Positions 23,000-37,009 of a stretch of 64,000 bases of DNA are shown piece after piece. Numbering within the stretch: the first letter of the stretch is position 1; each line of letters opens with the position of its first letter. The translations under genes and the position numbers were made by a program. The stretch spans positions 682,001 through 746,000 of the forward strand of contig CP114124.1 in NCBI GenBank assembly GCA_029959195.1, given 5' to 3'. This DNA comes from Dictyophora rubrovolvata (taxonomy: Eukaryota > Basidiomycota > Agaricomycetes > Phallales > Phallaceae). The notes under the pieces are model-generated. The model ran no database searches. It was not told the origin of the DNA and worked only from the letters and a program-made list of their open reading frames with translations.

Positions 23000-24242
23000 A
23001 TTCCATACACCATCCCAAGCATCGAGATAGAGTTTTTAAGATTTGAGATGAAATGTTGGTGGCATCTCCAACACTGCCTGTGGTGAGGAGAGAGATTAAG
23101 AAGAAAAGAAGGTGTTTCAAAGAAACTCAGTATAACAAGTAACAAGGCGAAACTTCTATTGATATCAGTAGATACATTAAATCAATCCTTTTATAGAAAT
23201 GAAACATGATGACAAATATGAAAAAAGGATAATGTGAACAAGTTTGGAAACAGCAACTCCAGGGATTTGCTGTCACAGTATGCTAGCGATCATTTACTCT
23301 TTCCATTTTCCCGTATTCACATTCTCTCTGCATTTATTCTGTCTTTTCTCATTTTCTCATTCTCTTCATTTCTGACTATTTCTTGTTTTCAACTTGTTCT
23401 CTCGTTTTCATTTGTTATCACCGCAGATCCCATGGGGATCAACTGAGCGCCTGTACTCGTATATATGTAGTCGTTTTCCCTAGAGGAGGATCCCTAAGCA
23501 TTTTCTCTTAGGTTTTCCCTCCTCTAGGTGTGCCCTGAGTCACCCTAACAGGCCAGTCCCGGCCTTTAGCGGGGGCCTAGGCCATGACACTGATGGGAAT
23601 GGGTGCTTAGTGCCTGTTGAAAAGAGAAACAGGAATACAAGGAAATGAGGAGTGCAAGAAATGAGATAAGATACGAGAAATATGGAAATAGATAAAATGA
23701 ACAGGAACTGATGATGAACATAGGGAAATAGGGGGATGGCGTTAGCATACCCTGACAATATCATAAGCTGGGCGAGTGGGCACAACATATAAATAAGTTG
23801 AAGCCAATTCTCTCACCCTGTACTTCTGTACTCTGTCTGTCAGAGTATGCTAGTTTGTCCATTCCATTTTCGATCACTTCCTCAAACTTCAAAGTCTTGA
23901 AGTTCAGATCATTTCATTGTTCTGAACTATTTCTCTTATTTTCATTCACTCTCTGTTTCCTTCATTTGATCTTCAGTCTTCAGTCAAACTCTTGAATCAC
24001 TTTGTGATCCTTGAACTTATCACCACAGATCCCGCGGAGATCTTTCTATTGATTGCGAGTGCTTGTCCTATAGTATATATAGTCTCTATCTCCAGAGGGA
24101 AAACCCTAAGCTTGTTCTCTTAGGTTTTCCTCCCTCTAGGTGTGTGCCCTGAGTCACCCTAAAACTGTCATTTGTCATCCCCAGTGGTCTGGACTTCTTC
24201 AGAACTATCCAGAATAGCCTTGGGTCACCATACATAACACAT
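23000..24242. mobile_element. Right-arm mirror: K, L, partial A, C with nested L
   Basis: K repeat at 23000-23270, L LTR at 23271-23550, A LTR half at 23551-23757, and a C fragment at 23758-24239 with a solo L inserted at 23838-24164. Same layout as 19021-20265 in reverse, essentially without differences. Confidence 0.75.
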
Positions 24243-25750
24243 AGCAGAAATTGGTAACTAAAGTGACCTTTGTGGCAATAACAAATTTTGATCAAATTAT
24301 AAGTTTAGACCATTCATAAATCAAAACCAAATTATAAGTTTAGCCCATTCACAAATCAAAACCAAATTTTAAATTTCTCCCTAGATCAAATATTGTTCAA
24401 ACAATATATTTGTGCAATATACAAATAAAAACTAAATCTGACTTTTCTGGAATTATAAAATTACAATCTAAATTTGAATTTCTGCTACCAACAAATCAAG
24501 AAAAAATTCATTGTTTGTTTGGCAATAAAATCATTGTCAAATCTTGTGTTTCTGCCTCATACAAATGTTGATCAAACTTTGTATTTGAGGTACATTTGTG
24601 ATGAGTGGAAATGAAAATCAGAATCAACATTTGTCCTGGTATCAAATGCTGAAGAGAATTTGAATTTGTAACATTTTTGCTAGCAAAAGAAATCATAAAC
24701 CAATTTTAAATTTTTTCTTTTACATCTCAATCATATTTGATTTTGTCTTTGTATCCCCAAACAGATTTCAGCTTTCATTATCATTTTACTGAGTGTGGAA
24801 AAGTGTGACAAATTTGGGATTTCAATTACATTTCATATGGTGGAGAAATCCAGAAATCTCTCCAGTGACAGGACATGGCTGCAGAGCTGGATAGAGGACA
24901 AGCAGAAGTAGCTCGAGCATGGTACAATAGCCAGGGCACACCACCCAAGTTTGAAATAACTCGTCAACACCTTGAGGAGCAATCATTCAGGAGAATAAAC
25001 ATGGGATGGGGCCCACGTGATGTAGATAACCCAACAGTTACGGAGCTGGAGGAGGCAGTCCAAGGATTAGACCAGATGGCAGCTGAGGCATCTCAGATGG
25101 CTAGAAGATGGCACACTGAAGCCCTAAACAAATGCACTGAAGCGCTACAGGGAAGACTTGATAGGAAAGAGTCATACAAGACTATGCAGGATGACCTTCG
25201 TGGAGCATGAACAGCTCGCACTGAGCTAGCCTGAAGTAATTGAGAGATGGAAGCGGGACGGAGACCCAGAATCACAGTAGATTACCCAGAACCACCTAGG
25301 ACTGTTCAAATACAGACAGAGCCTACAAGGCCCGTGAATGCCCAAGCCGGGGTATCAAGACCTGCAAACAAGCAACAACAACGAGAGCAACCCCATTCAA
25401 GGACTGAGTTCCTGAAAGAGTGGGCTCGAATCGCAAGAAAGACCGTGATGATGAAGGAATAATAGCCATGGTACGGGAAGTCATGGAGGAATGTAAGGAT
25501 ATGGTCCCTACCAACTTGCCATTAGTGAAATCTGGTGTGAAGATCCCCATAACTGCTACATACAGTGGTTTTTCTAAGCCTGAAGACTTTGAGAACTTCG
25601 TGGCGACACTAATACAATGGTTGAGAGTCAATCATCTACTTGGCACAGCGTATGCTGAGTCCCAACTAGATGTATTAGGACTGAAGTTTGAAGGTGTTGC
25701 ACATGAATGGTTTGTGCAAAACATAGAACAAGGAGGATGTTCTTTAAGAG
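24243..25750 (+). mobile_element. Gypsy gag fragment with AT-rich leader (right-arm copy)
   Basis: Mirror of 17513-19023: AT-rich leader to about 24870, then gag-like frames at 24875-25462 and 25420-25785 with the capsid-type pattern. Broken fragment without pol; a C LTR begins at 25751. Confidence 0.65.
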
Positions 25751-26296
25751 TGTTACGTATGGTGGCCCGAAGCTATTCCGGATAGTTCCGAAGAAGTCCG
25801 GACCACGGGGTCAGATGGGAGACAGAGTACTGAAGTACGGGGTGAGGGACTTGGCTTCAACTTATATGTTGCGCCCACTCACCCAGCTTACGATATCCCT
25901 TGATTTTGGAATACAAGGAAGTACGCAAGTATGTACAAGTCCGACAACGTGTGATATGATGACAGAGTACAAGTCCACATTGTCAAAGACGATGTGAATG
26001 ACAAGTACGAGTTGACTCGAATATTAAGTCCGAGCCAACTATGCAATACGGGTTAAGAGTTCGAGATAGACTAGAGATGAGAGAATAACTGATTAAGCTG
26101 ATATTCAGACTGAGGATCCACAGCTGAGGGAGCTGGGGTTTAAATACAGGAGGGAGTGGAACTATGTAAATGGGGATAATGATAAATAAGGGAAGGTGGA
26201 AACTGACTAGTGCAAGCCAAGATGACAACCAGGTACCTTATTACTAAGTGACCGGAGGCACATCCCCTTAAGGAAGGTGTCTGATACGGAGTACGG
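25751..26296. mobile_element. C-family LTR fragment (right-arm copy)
   Basis: Begins TGTTACGTATGGTGGCCCG and is cut at GAGTACGG by the B LTR that heads element E. Mirror of 16967-17512. Confidence 0.7.
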
Positions 26297-29200
26297 TGTT
26301 AAGTACCAATACCCGGTTTGGGTTGTCACGTGTATCTAAGTCAACTATTGTAACTAAAGTATACAGTATGATAACCCTGACGATGTAGAGCGCAACCTCA
26401 ACCTGAGTGGGTTGTGTCACAACAGTCCTCTTTGATAGTTTGCTCTACTAGTCGTCATGACGTTCGAGATCAAGTCTGAGAAAAAGTCTAGCTACAATGT
26501 ATAGAGCTTTATATACATGTACGCTAGTTAATTGAATCTCAGTTCGAAATAGGATTTGAACTTGAGAACATATACAAGACATAACAGATTCGTAGGATTC
26601 GTAAGTATATGCAGGGTCAGTTTGCCATGTGACAAACATGAGGTAACAAGAATAAAGGGAAAACACATAGAAGGACCTACAACTGTCATAGATGATCTCA
26701 TGCGCAGTTTGGAACTAGAATATAGACCAAAGGTCTATCTGCGGCTTACTGTAAGTCCTAGGAAGATGACAGTGTCTAGGACTTCGTGAAATGGTGGTGA
26801 AGTCTGGCAGGACTTCCAGTCATAGTATCTGCGATGTGATTGTGATAAGATAATGCTTAAATACGATAAGATAGGGAAATAAGATAGGAAATCCGTATCG
26901 CTAGTGATGTCATGAATTCGGACCATGACACTACTCTGAATCTAGAGCAACACCTCGCGGCTATAGAACAAAATTTCCTTACGTGCAACACTCAACTCGA
27001 ACAACTCCTATCTCGTCTTGAACTGTTTCTCCAACCTCAACTCCCGTCTGATTCTCCGTCAGAACCTCCAGTAAACCCTCAATCCGCCAATGTTCCCCCT
27101 GTCTGAGTATCAGTTCCATCTTCCACACGAGATTCACAAAATTCTTGTAACACCCGTCCTGCAGTGCCTCAGTCCTTTGATGGTGATAGAAACAAAGGAC
27201 GCATGTTCTGGAACTCTGTCCAGATCTATATGAGCGCATGTAGCAAGGATTTCGCAACCGACCAAGAAATGATCATCTGGACACTGTCGTATATGAACGA
27301 CGGCCGCGCCCATGTTTTTGCCAATAGCCTGCTACAGAAGTACCTCACAGGTATCATTCCTTTTGTGACTTGGGGAGAATTCTGACTCAAGTTCGAAGAG
27401 AAATTTCTGCCCTTAACCGAACGCGATGATGCCCTCAACCTCCTCCTGTCCGGCAGATATGCTCAAGGAGGTCAAACTGTAGAGGATTATGTGGACTCTT
27501 TCAATGTCCTCATAGAACATGCTGGCTTCACGGATGGCTTCACCATCATAACGCACTTTCGGCAGGGATTAGACCCAACAATTCAGTCCAAGGTTGCTAC
27601 CATGCAGAGCCGACCCACATACGAGGATTTCGAAGGCTGGGTCAAGGCTGTGCGTGTTTTTGATCAAGATAGAAGAGCAAACGAAGCCTTCAGTGCCACT
27701 CAACATTGCCAACTCCCAACCCCGTCGATTCCTAATTCCTTGATGATAACTCCTATGTCTCATCCTAGACCCGCACCCTTCCTGCCTCTAAGACCCACTA
27801 TCCCCCAGTACCAACCACCTCCATTCCCACCTCCTAGGCCAGTTGCTCCTGGGTTTGCCGCTGCCCCACCTAGGCCGTCGATTCTGGTTCAACCTCCTCA
27901 ACAACATCATGACCCAATGGATGTTGATGCCACACGTCAATGGATGACCGCAGAATCCACTAGATGTTACCATTGTGGACAAGCTGGGCATCTCATGTGC
28001 GACTGTCCTCACACGCATGACATTCATTTTGTGAACACAGATGAGATTGACAACCTTGTCGAACTGCTCCTTGCCCAAAAGGACGTTGCAGAAGCACAGA
28101 GTCATGCAGGGCTGGGACCAACAGAGGAAGAAGAGACTCCTGCACCAGTAGCAACAGAGGATTTTCAGGAAGGTGATGAGTGAAGGATACACCCTCATTG
28201 CCGACATTCAATAGATTCAATGTTTTGTACATAGATCGTGAACAAAATGATGATAGTAATTCGAATTCTATTACCTCTGCTGTATCTCCTAAAAACCCCC
28301 CTCTCCCTACACCTTCTTCTATGCCACCACCTCCACGACTTTCGACTTTGAAGCGGAAGTCATTACCTTCCGAATATCAACTTGCAGCCACCATCGGTAC
28401 TCAGAAACTTGAAATCTCAGTAGAGCTCCAGAGTACCGACACAGGAGATCTAATCACCAGCAAAGCCATGCTTGATACGGGTGCTAGTGGTATGTTCCTA
28501 GACCGTGATTTCGTTAAGAGACATCGATTCCTGACTGTCAAGCTCTCCAAACCTATTCCCATGTTCAATGTTGATGGTACACCCAACCAGGCTGGTGCCA
28601 TCACACATGTGGTTGATCTGGTTATGAGGTATTGGTCCCACTCTGAACGCATCCTATTTGCTGTTACCACACTTGGGAAATATCCTGTATTACTGGGACT
28701 ACCTTGGTTTAAGGCCCACAACCTGGTGATTGATTATACTGCTGGAGAGGTGGAACTGATGCGTTGTAGTCCCCAATGTCGTTCCTGTACACCCAGCTGG
28801 CCTTCGGGTCGTCGCACTAAATGTTCCTTTCGACAGATCCGAATGTCTGCTGATGTGAAGCTTGACAACACCAAGGCTGAAGATCCTGACATGCCTGATC
28901 TGGCAGACATGGAAGATGAGCTCCAGTTAGAGGACGGCAATCGACTCTTTGGTATTTTGATGGTTGACACTGGACCTGAGGTTCATCACATTGGCGCAAC
29001 CAAGACCATCTCACAGAGACTTGCTCAAGCTCACACCAAGAACTCAGATGCTCCAGCCCCCAAGGGTTTTTGTGATATTGTGCCTGAACAATTCCATGAC
29101 TTTGATGACATCTTTTCCAAAGAATCCTTTGATTTGCTACCAATGTCAAAGAAGTGGGATCACCCAATAGAACTTGTCTCTGGTTCAGAGCCCAAATCCA

Positions 29201-32200
29201 GTAAGATCTACCTGCTGTCACCAAAGGAACAGGCCGAGTTGGATACGTTTCTAGAGGAAAACCTCAAATCAGGACAGATCTGACTCTTGAAATTGCCGAT
29301 GGCCTCACCGGTCTTCTTTATCAAAAAGAAGGATGGTTCCCTTTGTCTCATTCAGGATTACCAGGCTCTGAATGTGATGATGATCAAGAACCGTTATCCA
29401 TTGCCCCTTATCCCGGAACTCGTCAATAAGTTGCAGGGTGCCCGCTACTTCATGAAGCTCGATGTTTGATGGGGCTACAACAATGTGCGGATAAAGGAAG
29501 GTGATGAGTGGAAGGCCGCATTTCGTACTAACAGAGGCCTTTTCGAACCTTTGGTGATGTTTTTCGGCCTTACTAACAGTCCAGCCACCTTCCAGACGAT
29601 GATGAACGAAATCTTTGAGGACATGATCTCAGAAGGTGTCATTGCCATGTATATTGACAATATCCTCATCTATACACAAGACTCAGAGGAACACCATCAT
29701 ATTACTCGACACGTACTTGAACGGCTTCACGAGCACCAGCTATACCTTAAGGCGGAGAAATGCAAGTTCTGCAAGACCAAGATTGAGTACCTCGGGATAG
29801 TCATATCCAAGAATGCTGTCAAAACGGATCCTGCGAAAGTCTCAGGTGTTAGAGATTGGCCTGTCCCAAGAAATGTCACTGAAGTTCAATCCTTCCTTGG
29901 TTTTGCTAACTTCTATCGTCGTTTCATCAAAGACTTTTCTCATATCACACTCCCAATATTCGGTCTGACCAAAAAGAACACCTTGTTCGTCTGGTCCAAC
30001 AATTGTCAGCAAGCTTTCGATGCACTCAAGCCCTCAATCACTTCAGCTCCCATCTTACTCATCCCAGACCCTGCTAAACCCTACAAAGTTGAGGCAGATA
30101 GCTCCGACTTTGCTTCTGGTGTGGTTCTCTTGCAGCTATCGGACAAGGATGGTAAATGGCACCCAGTCGCATTCTTCTCGAAAGCCCTGAGCCCCGTAGA
30201 ACACAACTACAAGATTCATGACAAGGAAATGCTGGCGATAATTTGAGCCTTGGAAGAATGGCGACACTTTCTCGAAGGCGCAAGTCACCCCATCGACATT
30301 CGCACTGACCATAAGAACTTAGAGTACTTTATGACCACTCGCAACCTCAATCGTTGACAAGCTCGGTGGTCAGTCTATCTTGCTCAATTCGACTTCACTC
30401 TCCAGCACATCCTGGGTACGTCAATGGGGAAGCCTGACAGCCTCTCTCGACGTGCAGATCATGGATCGGGAAAGGATGACAACCAAGGGATCACCCTTAT
30501 CCGACCTGAGATGTTTACGATCAATGCCCTGCAAACATTCCGTATCCGAGGAGAAGAGGAGGACTTCCTACATCAGATTCACAAGGCCAATCGAGAAGGC
30601 AAGCATGAGGATAGCATCTCCAAAGCCGTTGCTTCTTTCCAAGCTCTAGGTGGTCGTTTGGTTCATACCAGCGAATGGTCTGAAGATCAGGACATTCTCT
30701 ACTACCGTGGTAAGATCTACGTTCCAAATGTTGAAGATCTGCGACGAGAAATTGTTGCACATCATCATGATACCAAAGTCGGTGGTCATCCTGGTCGTTT
30801 CAAAACTCTGGAACTGGTTTCTCGAACCTTTTGGTGGCCGGGTGTGTCTCGGTACATCCAACGGTATGTTGAAGCCTGCGATCTCTGCTTGCATATGAAA
30901 ATAACTCGCCACACACCCTTTGGCAAGTTGCACCCCACCGAGACACCACACCGTCCTTGGGAGTTCATATCCGTCGATTTTATCGTTGAACTCCCAGAAT
31001 CTAATGGATATGATGTGATCCTCTCTGTGATAGATTCACTAACCAAATGAGTTCATTTCATTCCTACATTCACCACCATCAGCGTGTCCGGTCTTGCGAG
31101 TCTATACCTGCAACATGTGTGGAAGCTGCATGGCCTCCCTGACAAGATCATTTCCAACAGGGGGCCACAGTTTGTGGCATGCTTCACGAAGGAACTCTCT
31201 CGACTCCTTGGCATTCGACTCGCTACATCCACGGCCTACCATCCCCAAACTGATGGTCAGACCGAGAGGGTTAATGCAGAAGTCAAACAGTACCTCTGAC
31301 TCTTCACCTCAGAACGACAGGATGACTGGGATAGACTACTTCCCATGGCCGAGTTCGCATACAACAACCACGTGCACTCTGCAATGCAAGTGACACCATT
31401 TGAGTTGGACATGGGCCATCAACCACGTATGGGCTTCAAACCTCATATCCCTGAATCAAAGATCAAGTCTGTCAATGAGTTCAAAGACCATATGTCATCG
31501 ACTATTGAAGAAGCCAGAGCTGCTATTATCAAGGCCAAGGACGACATGGCCAAATACTATGATCGTAAATGACTCCCGACTCCCGAGTATAAGATTGGTG
31601 ACAAGGTCTACCTCAATGCCAGTGACATTCGCACCACCAGGCCTTCGGCGAAGTTGTCCCATCGCTTCCTAGGGCCTTTTCCTATAGCAGCAAGAGTCAG
31701 CTCTCATTCATATCGTCTACTCCTACCTAAATCAATGTCACGGCTCCACTCAGTCTTTCATGTCGTGAAGTTACGTCCAAGAACAGAAGATACCATCCCA
31801 GGTCGCTGTTCTCGAGTCCCTCCTCCTCCCGAAATTCGTGATGATGGAGAACATTATGTTGTGGAAGAGGTCTTGGATAGTCGAGTCCAACAGAGCAAAC
31901 TCGAATTTAAGGTTTATTGGGAAGGTTATGGCCCAGAGCATGATCAATGGGTACCAGAGAAGGACCTCACAGCCCCCGATCTCTTGGGTAAATTCTATCA
32001 AGAGTATCCTGATGCACCACGTGTGATAAATGGTTTGTTGTTTTGTCCATGGCCAATCCAACCTTGGGAGAGACTACAGGTGTCGGGTCAATACCTGGTC
32101 AAAGGGGGGGTGGTGTCAGGGTATGCTAGCGTCGTCCCCTTCTTTTCCTCCATTTATCTTCAGTTCTGGTCTATTTTATTTATTTCCATATTTCTTGTAT

Positions 32201-32520
32201 TTCATCTCATCTCTTGCCTTCCCCTCTTCTTCCGTATTCCCATTTTTCCCTTCGATGGACGCTGAGTGCCCGTTCCCATCAGAGCCATGGCCTAGGCCCC
32301 GGCTAAAAGTCCGGGACCGGTGCGTATCCGCACCCAGTCCATGAACTGAAGGCCGTGTATGACCTTTGCCATTTTTCATAGTATATAGTTAGTAGCCCTA
32401 GAGGAGGGATCCCTAAGTTTGTTCTCTTAGGATCCCCTCCCTCTAGGTGAGTTAGTATTTTTCCCAAAATATATTTTACTTAGGATCCCCTCCCTCTAGT
32501 CTGAGTGAGTAGCCCTGACA
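26297..32520 (+). mobile_element. Ty3/gypsy element E, degraded (right-arm copy)
   Basis: Same parts as the left copy, readable on this strand: B-type LTR (26297-26930), gag with CCHC knuckle (to about 28183), protease (near 28480), reverse transcriptase/RNase H (29287-30420), integrase (30424-31300), GPF module and chromodomain (31654-32060), purine tract AAAGGGGGGG at 32101-32110, and A-type 3' LTR (32115-32520). Broken, with a similar or slightly higher number of breaks than the left copy. Scattered differences between the two copies concentrate at the 3' end. Confidence 0.85.
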
Positions 32521-33204
32521 GTATTCTAATTCAGGTAATTCGGGTTTAACAGATTATTTTGGAGGAAACATAATCATAACGGATGTGACATAAGTTTCAT
32601 AATCTTCAGAGTCATAATTCAGAGTAATATCAGATCAGCGGGTTTATCAGCAGATCTGGATCTTGACATGAACTGGGATTGTCCTGGTGGCACGATATCA
32701 CCGGAATCAACACTGACAAGGCAGCCACAGTGACCCACTCTATCCTAAGTGGGTATTGAAAGACATATGCCTTTAGTAAAGACTCGCCACCATCTGATGA
32801 AGATGTGCTGAAGGCATTACACTACAATGGTGCCACCACTTGATTTATTGAAAATCAACTTGGACCTCTCCTTGCGCAATGGCATGATAGAACTCAGAGC
32901 AATATGACTGCCGCAATGTGGCACAGCACTCAGCCCACTGTAACGGTTCCACTTTCATAGCAGATGCATATCCTATGGACTTAGGCATAAGTCCATATTA
33001 TACTATGATGCATGACTTAGCATGTGCGCTATGTAGCACAATTATGTAATAGTATGTATGTAGGCGCTGTACACCGTGTAAATACTGCTAGGCAGTAAAG
33101 GCACTGGTAGCCTTTCTTACCATTTACCTGTGAATATACAGTTTTCCACTGTTAACTTGTGAACCCATAAGAGCTGGGCTATATTATCTGTAACGAAATG
33201 TTAT
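32521..33204 (+). mobile_element. H-related gypsy remnant (right-arm copy)
   Basis: Mirror of 10059-10742: fragment of the H-like 3' reading frame followed by the I LTR (32939-33204, starting TGTAACGGTTCC). Confidence 0.6.
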
Positions 33205-33918
33205 GGCACTAAAGTGCTTACCAATCAAATTGGTCTTTCTCCTCTTATCTTTTTCTATTCCCAAGGACTTAGTAATAAGTTCCTATCTATCTCTACTGAT
33301 TTGAACTTAAGAATTAAGTTCAAATCTTCCTTCAAGAGTCTCACCTTCAATAACAGGACTTTTAGTTGCTAAACAATCCCTAAACAAAACTCCATTATAT
33401 TTTATTAGGAGCTAAACCTATTCTAAAGCTAAAACAAATACCTTACATTGTTCTGGACTTCCTAGAGCTTCATCTTGGCTATATCCAAAGAAGGCTCGAA
33501 GGTCCTGAACATTGAAAGGATTAGTAGAGCTAATTGTTGAAGAGGACTGTCATGACACAACCCACTCAGGTTGAGGTTGTGCTCTATGCTCCTGGTGATG
33601 TTTATACAGTTCTTCAATATGATTATTAACATCCATACAAGCATCATTGATACCTGAGTATCAATACTTAACAGCTAGCAACACTTAGCAGTATATCATT
33701 CTCTTTTTCTGTTTTCTTGTATTCACATTCCTTTTGCATTTGTTCCATTTTGCTTATTTTCTCATTTACTTCATTTCCATTCAATTCTTGTTTTCAACTT
33801 ATTCTCTCAAATTCAGTCTTCAACTGAATTCTTGTTATCACTGTGGATCCCATGGGGATCAACCGAGTGCCTGTACTCACATATATGTAGTTGTTTTCCC
33901 TACTGAGTTGTCCTAACA
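33205..33918. mobile_element. Right-arm mirror: D fragment, B fragment, L LTR
   Basis: D LTR piece (33205-33447), B 5' piece (33448-33673) and hairpin-less L LTR (33674-33918), in reverse order and orientation to 9345-10058. Confidence 0.65.
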
Positions 33919-34596
33919 GTGTGTCTCTGCTGTATCAGTGGAACTGTTACACACACTTCCTTCACAGTCTCCTTCCCATGTCCATAGGCCAAATGAGAAT
34001 CAGCAACTCAAAGCAAAATGGCAGCTCTGGCTCTTTCATCAGTGTCCTTCCACTTTTGGAGTTTCTTCTGTTCGTCATCTGTCAGTAAACTCAGCATAAG
34101 TGGTACTGGCTTGGGGATCTCTCCAGTAACATGCTTCCAGAGATTGATGTCTTCTTCAATCAAAAAAAGCCTCATCTTCTCACACCACCCATAATAATTG
34201 TCACTGGTAAGTTCCCAGATTTTGATTTTGAAAAGTGAGGTCAACATTGTGAGAATGAATAGATATTAAAGTGTTGACTTAGATATGACTTGACAGGGCC
34301 GGTAACCTTGTTGCTGAATAACATTTGGAGCAAAAAGAGAACTGTATTACAAATAAAGAAATAAAGCTTTATATACAAAAATAAATGTCCTGCTGAGTTA
34401 AAAAAGCTCATGCGTGAATAAGAGTAAAAAACACTCAGTGGCGAGACATTCGAGTCATGACTAATCGTGTTTCCTAAGCGTTAGCGCCCAACATGCGATA
34501 ATACAGATTGGTGAGACAATGGCACAAATAAAAAAAAGTTACAATCCTAGGGACGGGCGCTAGGGAGCTATGCTAGCAGGAGTTCTTCACTTGACA
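33919..34596 (-). mobile_element. Ty1/copia remnant (right-arm copy)
   Basis: LTR at 34309-34596 and gag start at 34008-34247, mirroring 8667-9344. The LTR end again overlaps the last codons of the P-loop gene. Confidence 0.7.
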
Positions 34597-36794
34597 ATCC
34601 CCGCCTATAAAGCACGAATTGCTTAGTAGGATTAAGAGAGAAATGATACAGGACCACATACGGGAATTGGAATTCGCAAACAGTAAAATTCCCCACGATG
34701 ATCGTGAAGAGTTGTGTGCTTGTTCCACCCACCAGGACAACGCCACTGATATTGGGTGTGGTCTTCCTCCCGTGGCGTCACGTAGACATAGTTAACGGTG
34801 ATCTTGACTTCCCGTTTTTGCATCTTAATTTTCTGCGCTTTTAGTCAGTCTACGTTTCTTGTTTAGCATTGATACATCTTTACCTTTCCATCTTCGGCGT
34901 TCATCTCGATGGTTCCGAAGGAGCTCTTAAGAGACTTGACTATCCTTCGGATGGATGCGTAACCTTCACGGGATCCACCGTGCGTGGGGGAGGTCGACAT
35001 TTGGAACACCCACAGGATTAATCCCATGTCGTCAGGTGTTCGTCGTTCAACAAGAAATGAATCAAAAAGGGGGAAGTTTGACCTTTCTGGAACATAATAT
35101 GCCTTGTCTGTGAGATTCGTAAATCCTTCGGCTTGGAAAGTTACCAGGTTCCGATCACCACCAGGAAGCTGTGAGCGCTCTCCTGCAGTATCCTTCTGAA
35201 AGTCGATGTCCAGGACGGGAGCATCAACCGACAGATCACCACGCATCTTGACGAGAACAAGATCTTGTCGCGCGTTGGTGCACAAGACCCGGTTTGCGAT
35301 GTGCTCGTGGATCCAGGACGCGAGTGTGCTCAACTGCGGGGAACTCCGAAACAATTTGAAAGTTTCTACGAGCCGTTCATCTTTTTCCTTCTCGAGTTTC
35401 TTGGTCATCTCACGAGCGATTTGGACACTTCGGTAATCAATTGTCCAGTCTTCTCGTATGCGTTCATAAGCAAATTTGGGGTTGATTCCGGATGGTGTAA
35501 CAGGATTGACGGCTATGATGCGGTGTGATACTGTCTGGTGGGGGAAGACGGTGTTCGCTTGAAACGCCTTGCTGAGTTCTTGAAGGTGCTCGTAAGTGAC
35601 GGAGGCGATGGCTCTGTCCCGTTTCTGGTCAGCTGACTGTGGGCGGAAGATGGTTTCGAACACATCTCTCGCTATTGAACCCGTATGTTGCACTGCAGCG
35701 TGAACAAGTACCTTAAGGGCACCATCAATCGTCGTCATATCGACCTTGAATATCTTATCTTCCTCTTCTTCAACTTCTATTGGGGCTTCAGTAGAACCTT
35801 CGTCAATCTTAAGTTCATGAAGGAGACGCGCTTTCTTCTCTTTCCACTGAGCTAACACGTCTAGCGCTACCCACAATTCCGGTTTGATGTCCTCATTTCT
35901 CTTAGGGCACGTCAAGAGGGGTTCCAGGGATTCTTTGAATTCCTCATACATGAACTGAAGGCGAAACCTAGTCATGTTTGATCAGCGATAAAGATGGGTC
36001 TATGATGAAATGCATACGCTTTGTTTAACTCAGTCTCTTCCCATAGGGGGAGACCCCACAAAGCAGCGTTTCGGACCTTGGCCCACGTTTTGAAGCGGTT
36101 AGGGTTAGGGGATGATGCTTGTATAGGGAAGACACCCCTTCCCGCAACTAATCGATGGCTTGGTTCCGACGTCGACATGTCATGATCGATGAGCACAAAT
36201 AAGAACGGCCGGTGTTCTTTGGAATATGTCACTGGTCTCCCAGTAGGGAAAGAAACCAGGTTGAATTCCGCGGATGTGAACGATACACGGCCGTCGTAGA
36301 AAAGAAACACATCATTGTTGATGGCAAAAGCAACTGGCTGACGTTTCTTGATCAAGCAAATGAGGGCATACCAGAGGAAGTAGGTCTTTCCTGGACGACT
36401 GGGTCATTACATGTAGCTCCCCGCAAGAAGCTATACCACTCACCAATTCCAGGCTGGCCGGTAACTACGACTCCCGTACCTGGGTCATCAAACGCCCGCT
36501 GCCATACATGATCAAACATCGTCTTATAAGCCTCCCTGACGATGAATTGTTCAGGTATACGAGCAATACAAGGTATTTGACCAATGTAAACTTCATGTTC
36601 CAACTCAGTTGAAGTAGAATTACGCCAACGTTCGTAGAAATCTTGAACATCTGGAGTTGCCTCCTCCCACTTTTGCCGACTTCTTTTATCCCACATCCAT
36701 CGCTGAAGATCTAAAGTGTCTGAGAGAATGGACGTAGGGTAATAAAAAGTTTCTTACCTGCGTTCTTTTCTGCGAGCTCCTCAAATTCCGACAT
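34587..36794 (-). CDS. P-loop NTPase resembling RHS/Crinkler-type proteins (right-arm copy)
   Basis: Same six-exon structure as the left copy, with all splice sites kept and one extra residue (652). Walker A GQPGIGKT is intact. It differs from the left copy in short clusters: around SFTSAEFNLVSFPTGRP, DHDMSTSEPSHRLVAGRG and NPNRFK in exon 3, and KPELW, FRPQSADQKRDRA, HQTVSHR and YERIRED in exon 4. The first two exons and the last 250 residues are unchanged. Both copies are fully open, so both could be functional. The clustered changes fit gene conversion from a diverged relative elsewhere. Function unknown; an ATPase role is inferred from the P-loop alone. Confidence 0.8.
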
Positions 36795-37009
36795 GAGGAT
36801 GAGGACACTGTCGTTTGGATAAAGTCACGCTCTAATCCTGGGTAATAACCTGATCCGTCCCGCGCCTCCCGGACTGACATAAACAGGTACATCACGTGAC
36901 TAGGGGACTCGGTCATGTGACATGAAATCATGATGGTCGCGTTTTTTCTTCTGTGAGAGACTGACGGACGCTCCGCTTTACATATACTCTCAAACCGACG
37001 AATCCTGTA
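36795..37009. promoter_or_regulatory. Bidirectional promoter (right-arm copy)
   Basis: Mirror of 6257-6471, with the TCACGTGA and TCATGTGA sites retained. A base next to the E-box differs between arms (CTAG here, CTGG on the left). Confidence 0.55.

Noticed and set aside
22601-23086. Long serine/phenylalanine-rich open frames across 22601-23086
   Set aside because: They run through the satellite array in several frames at once, which is what short repeats produce; no gene-like composition or start context.
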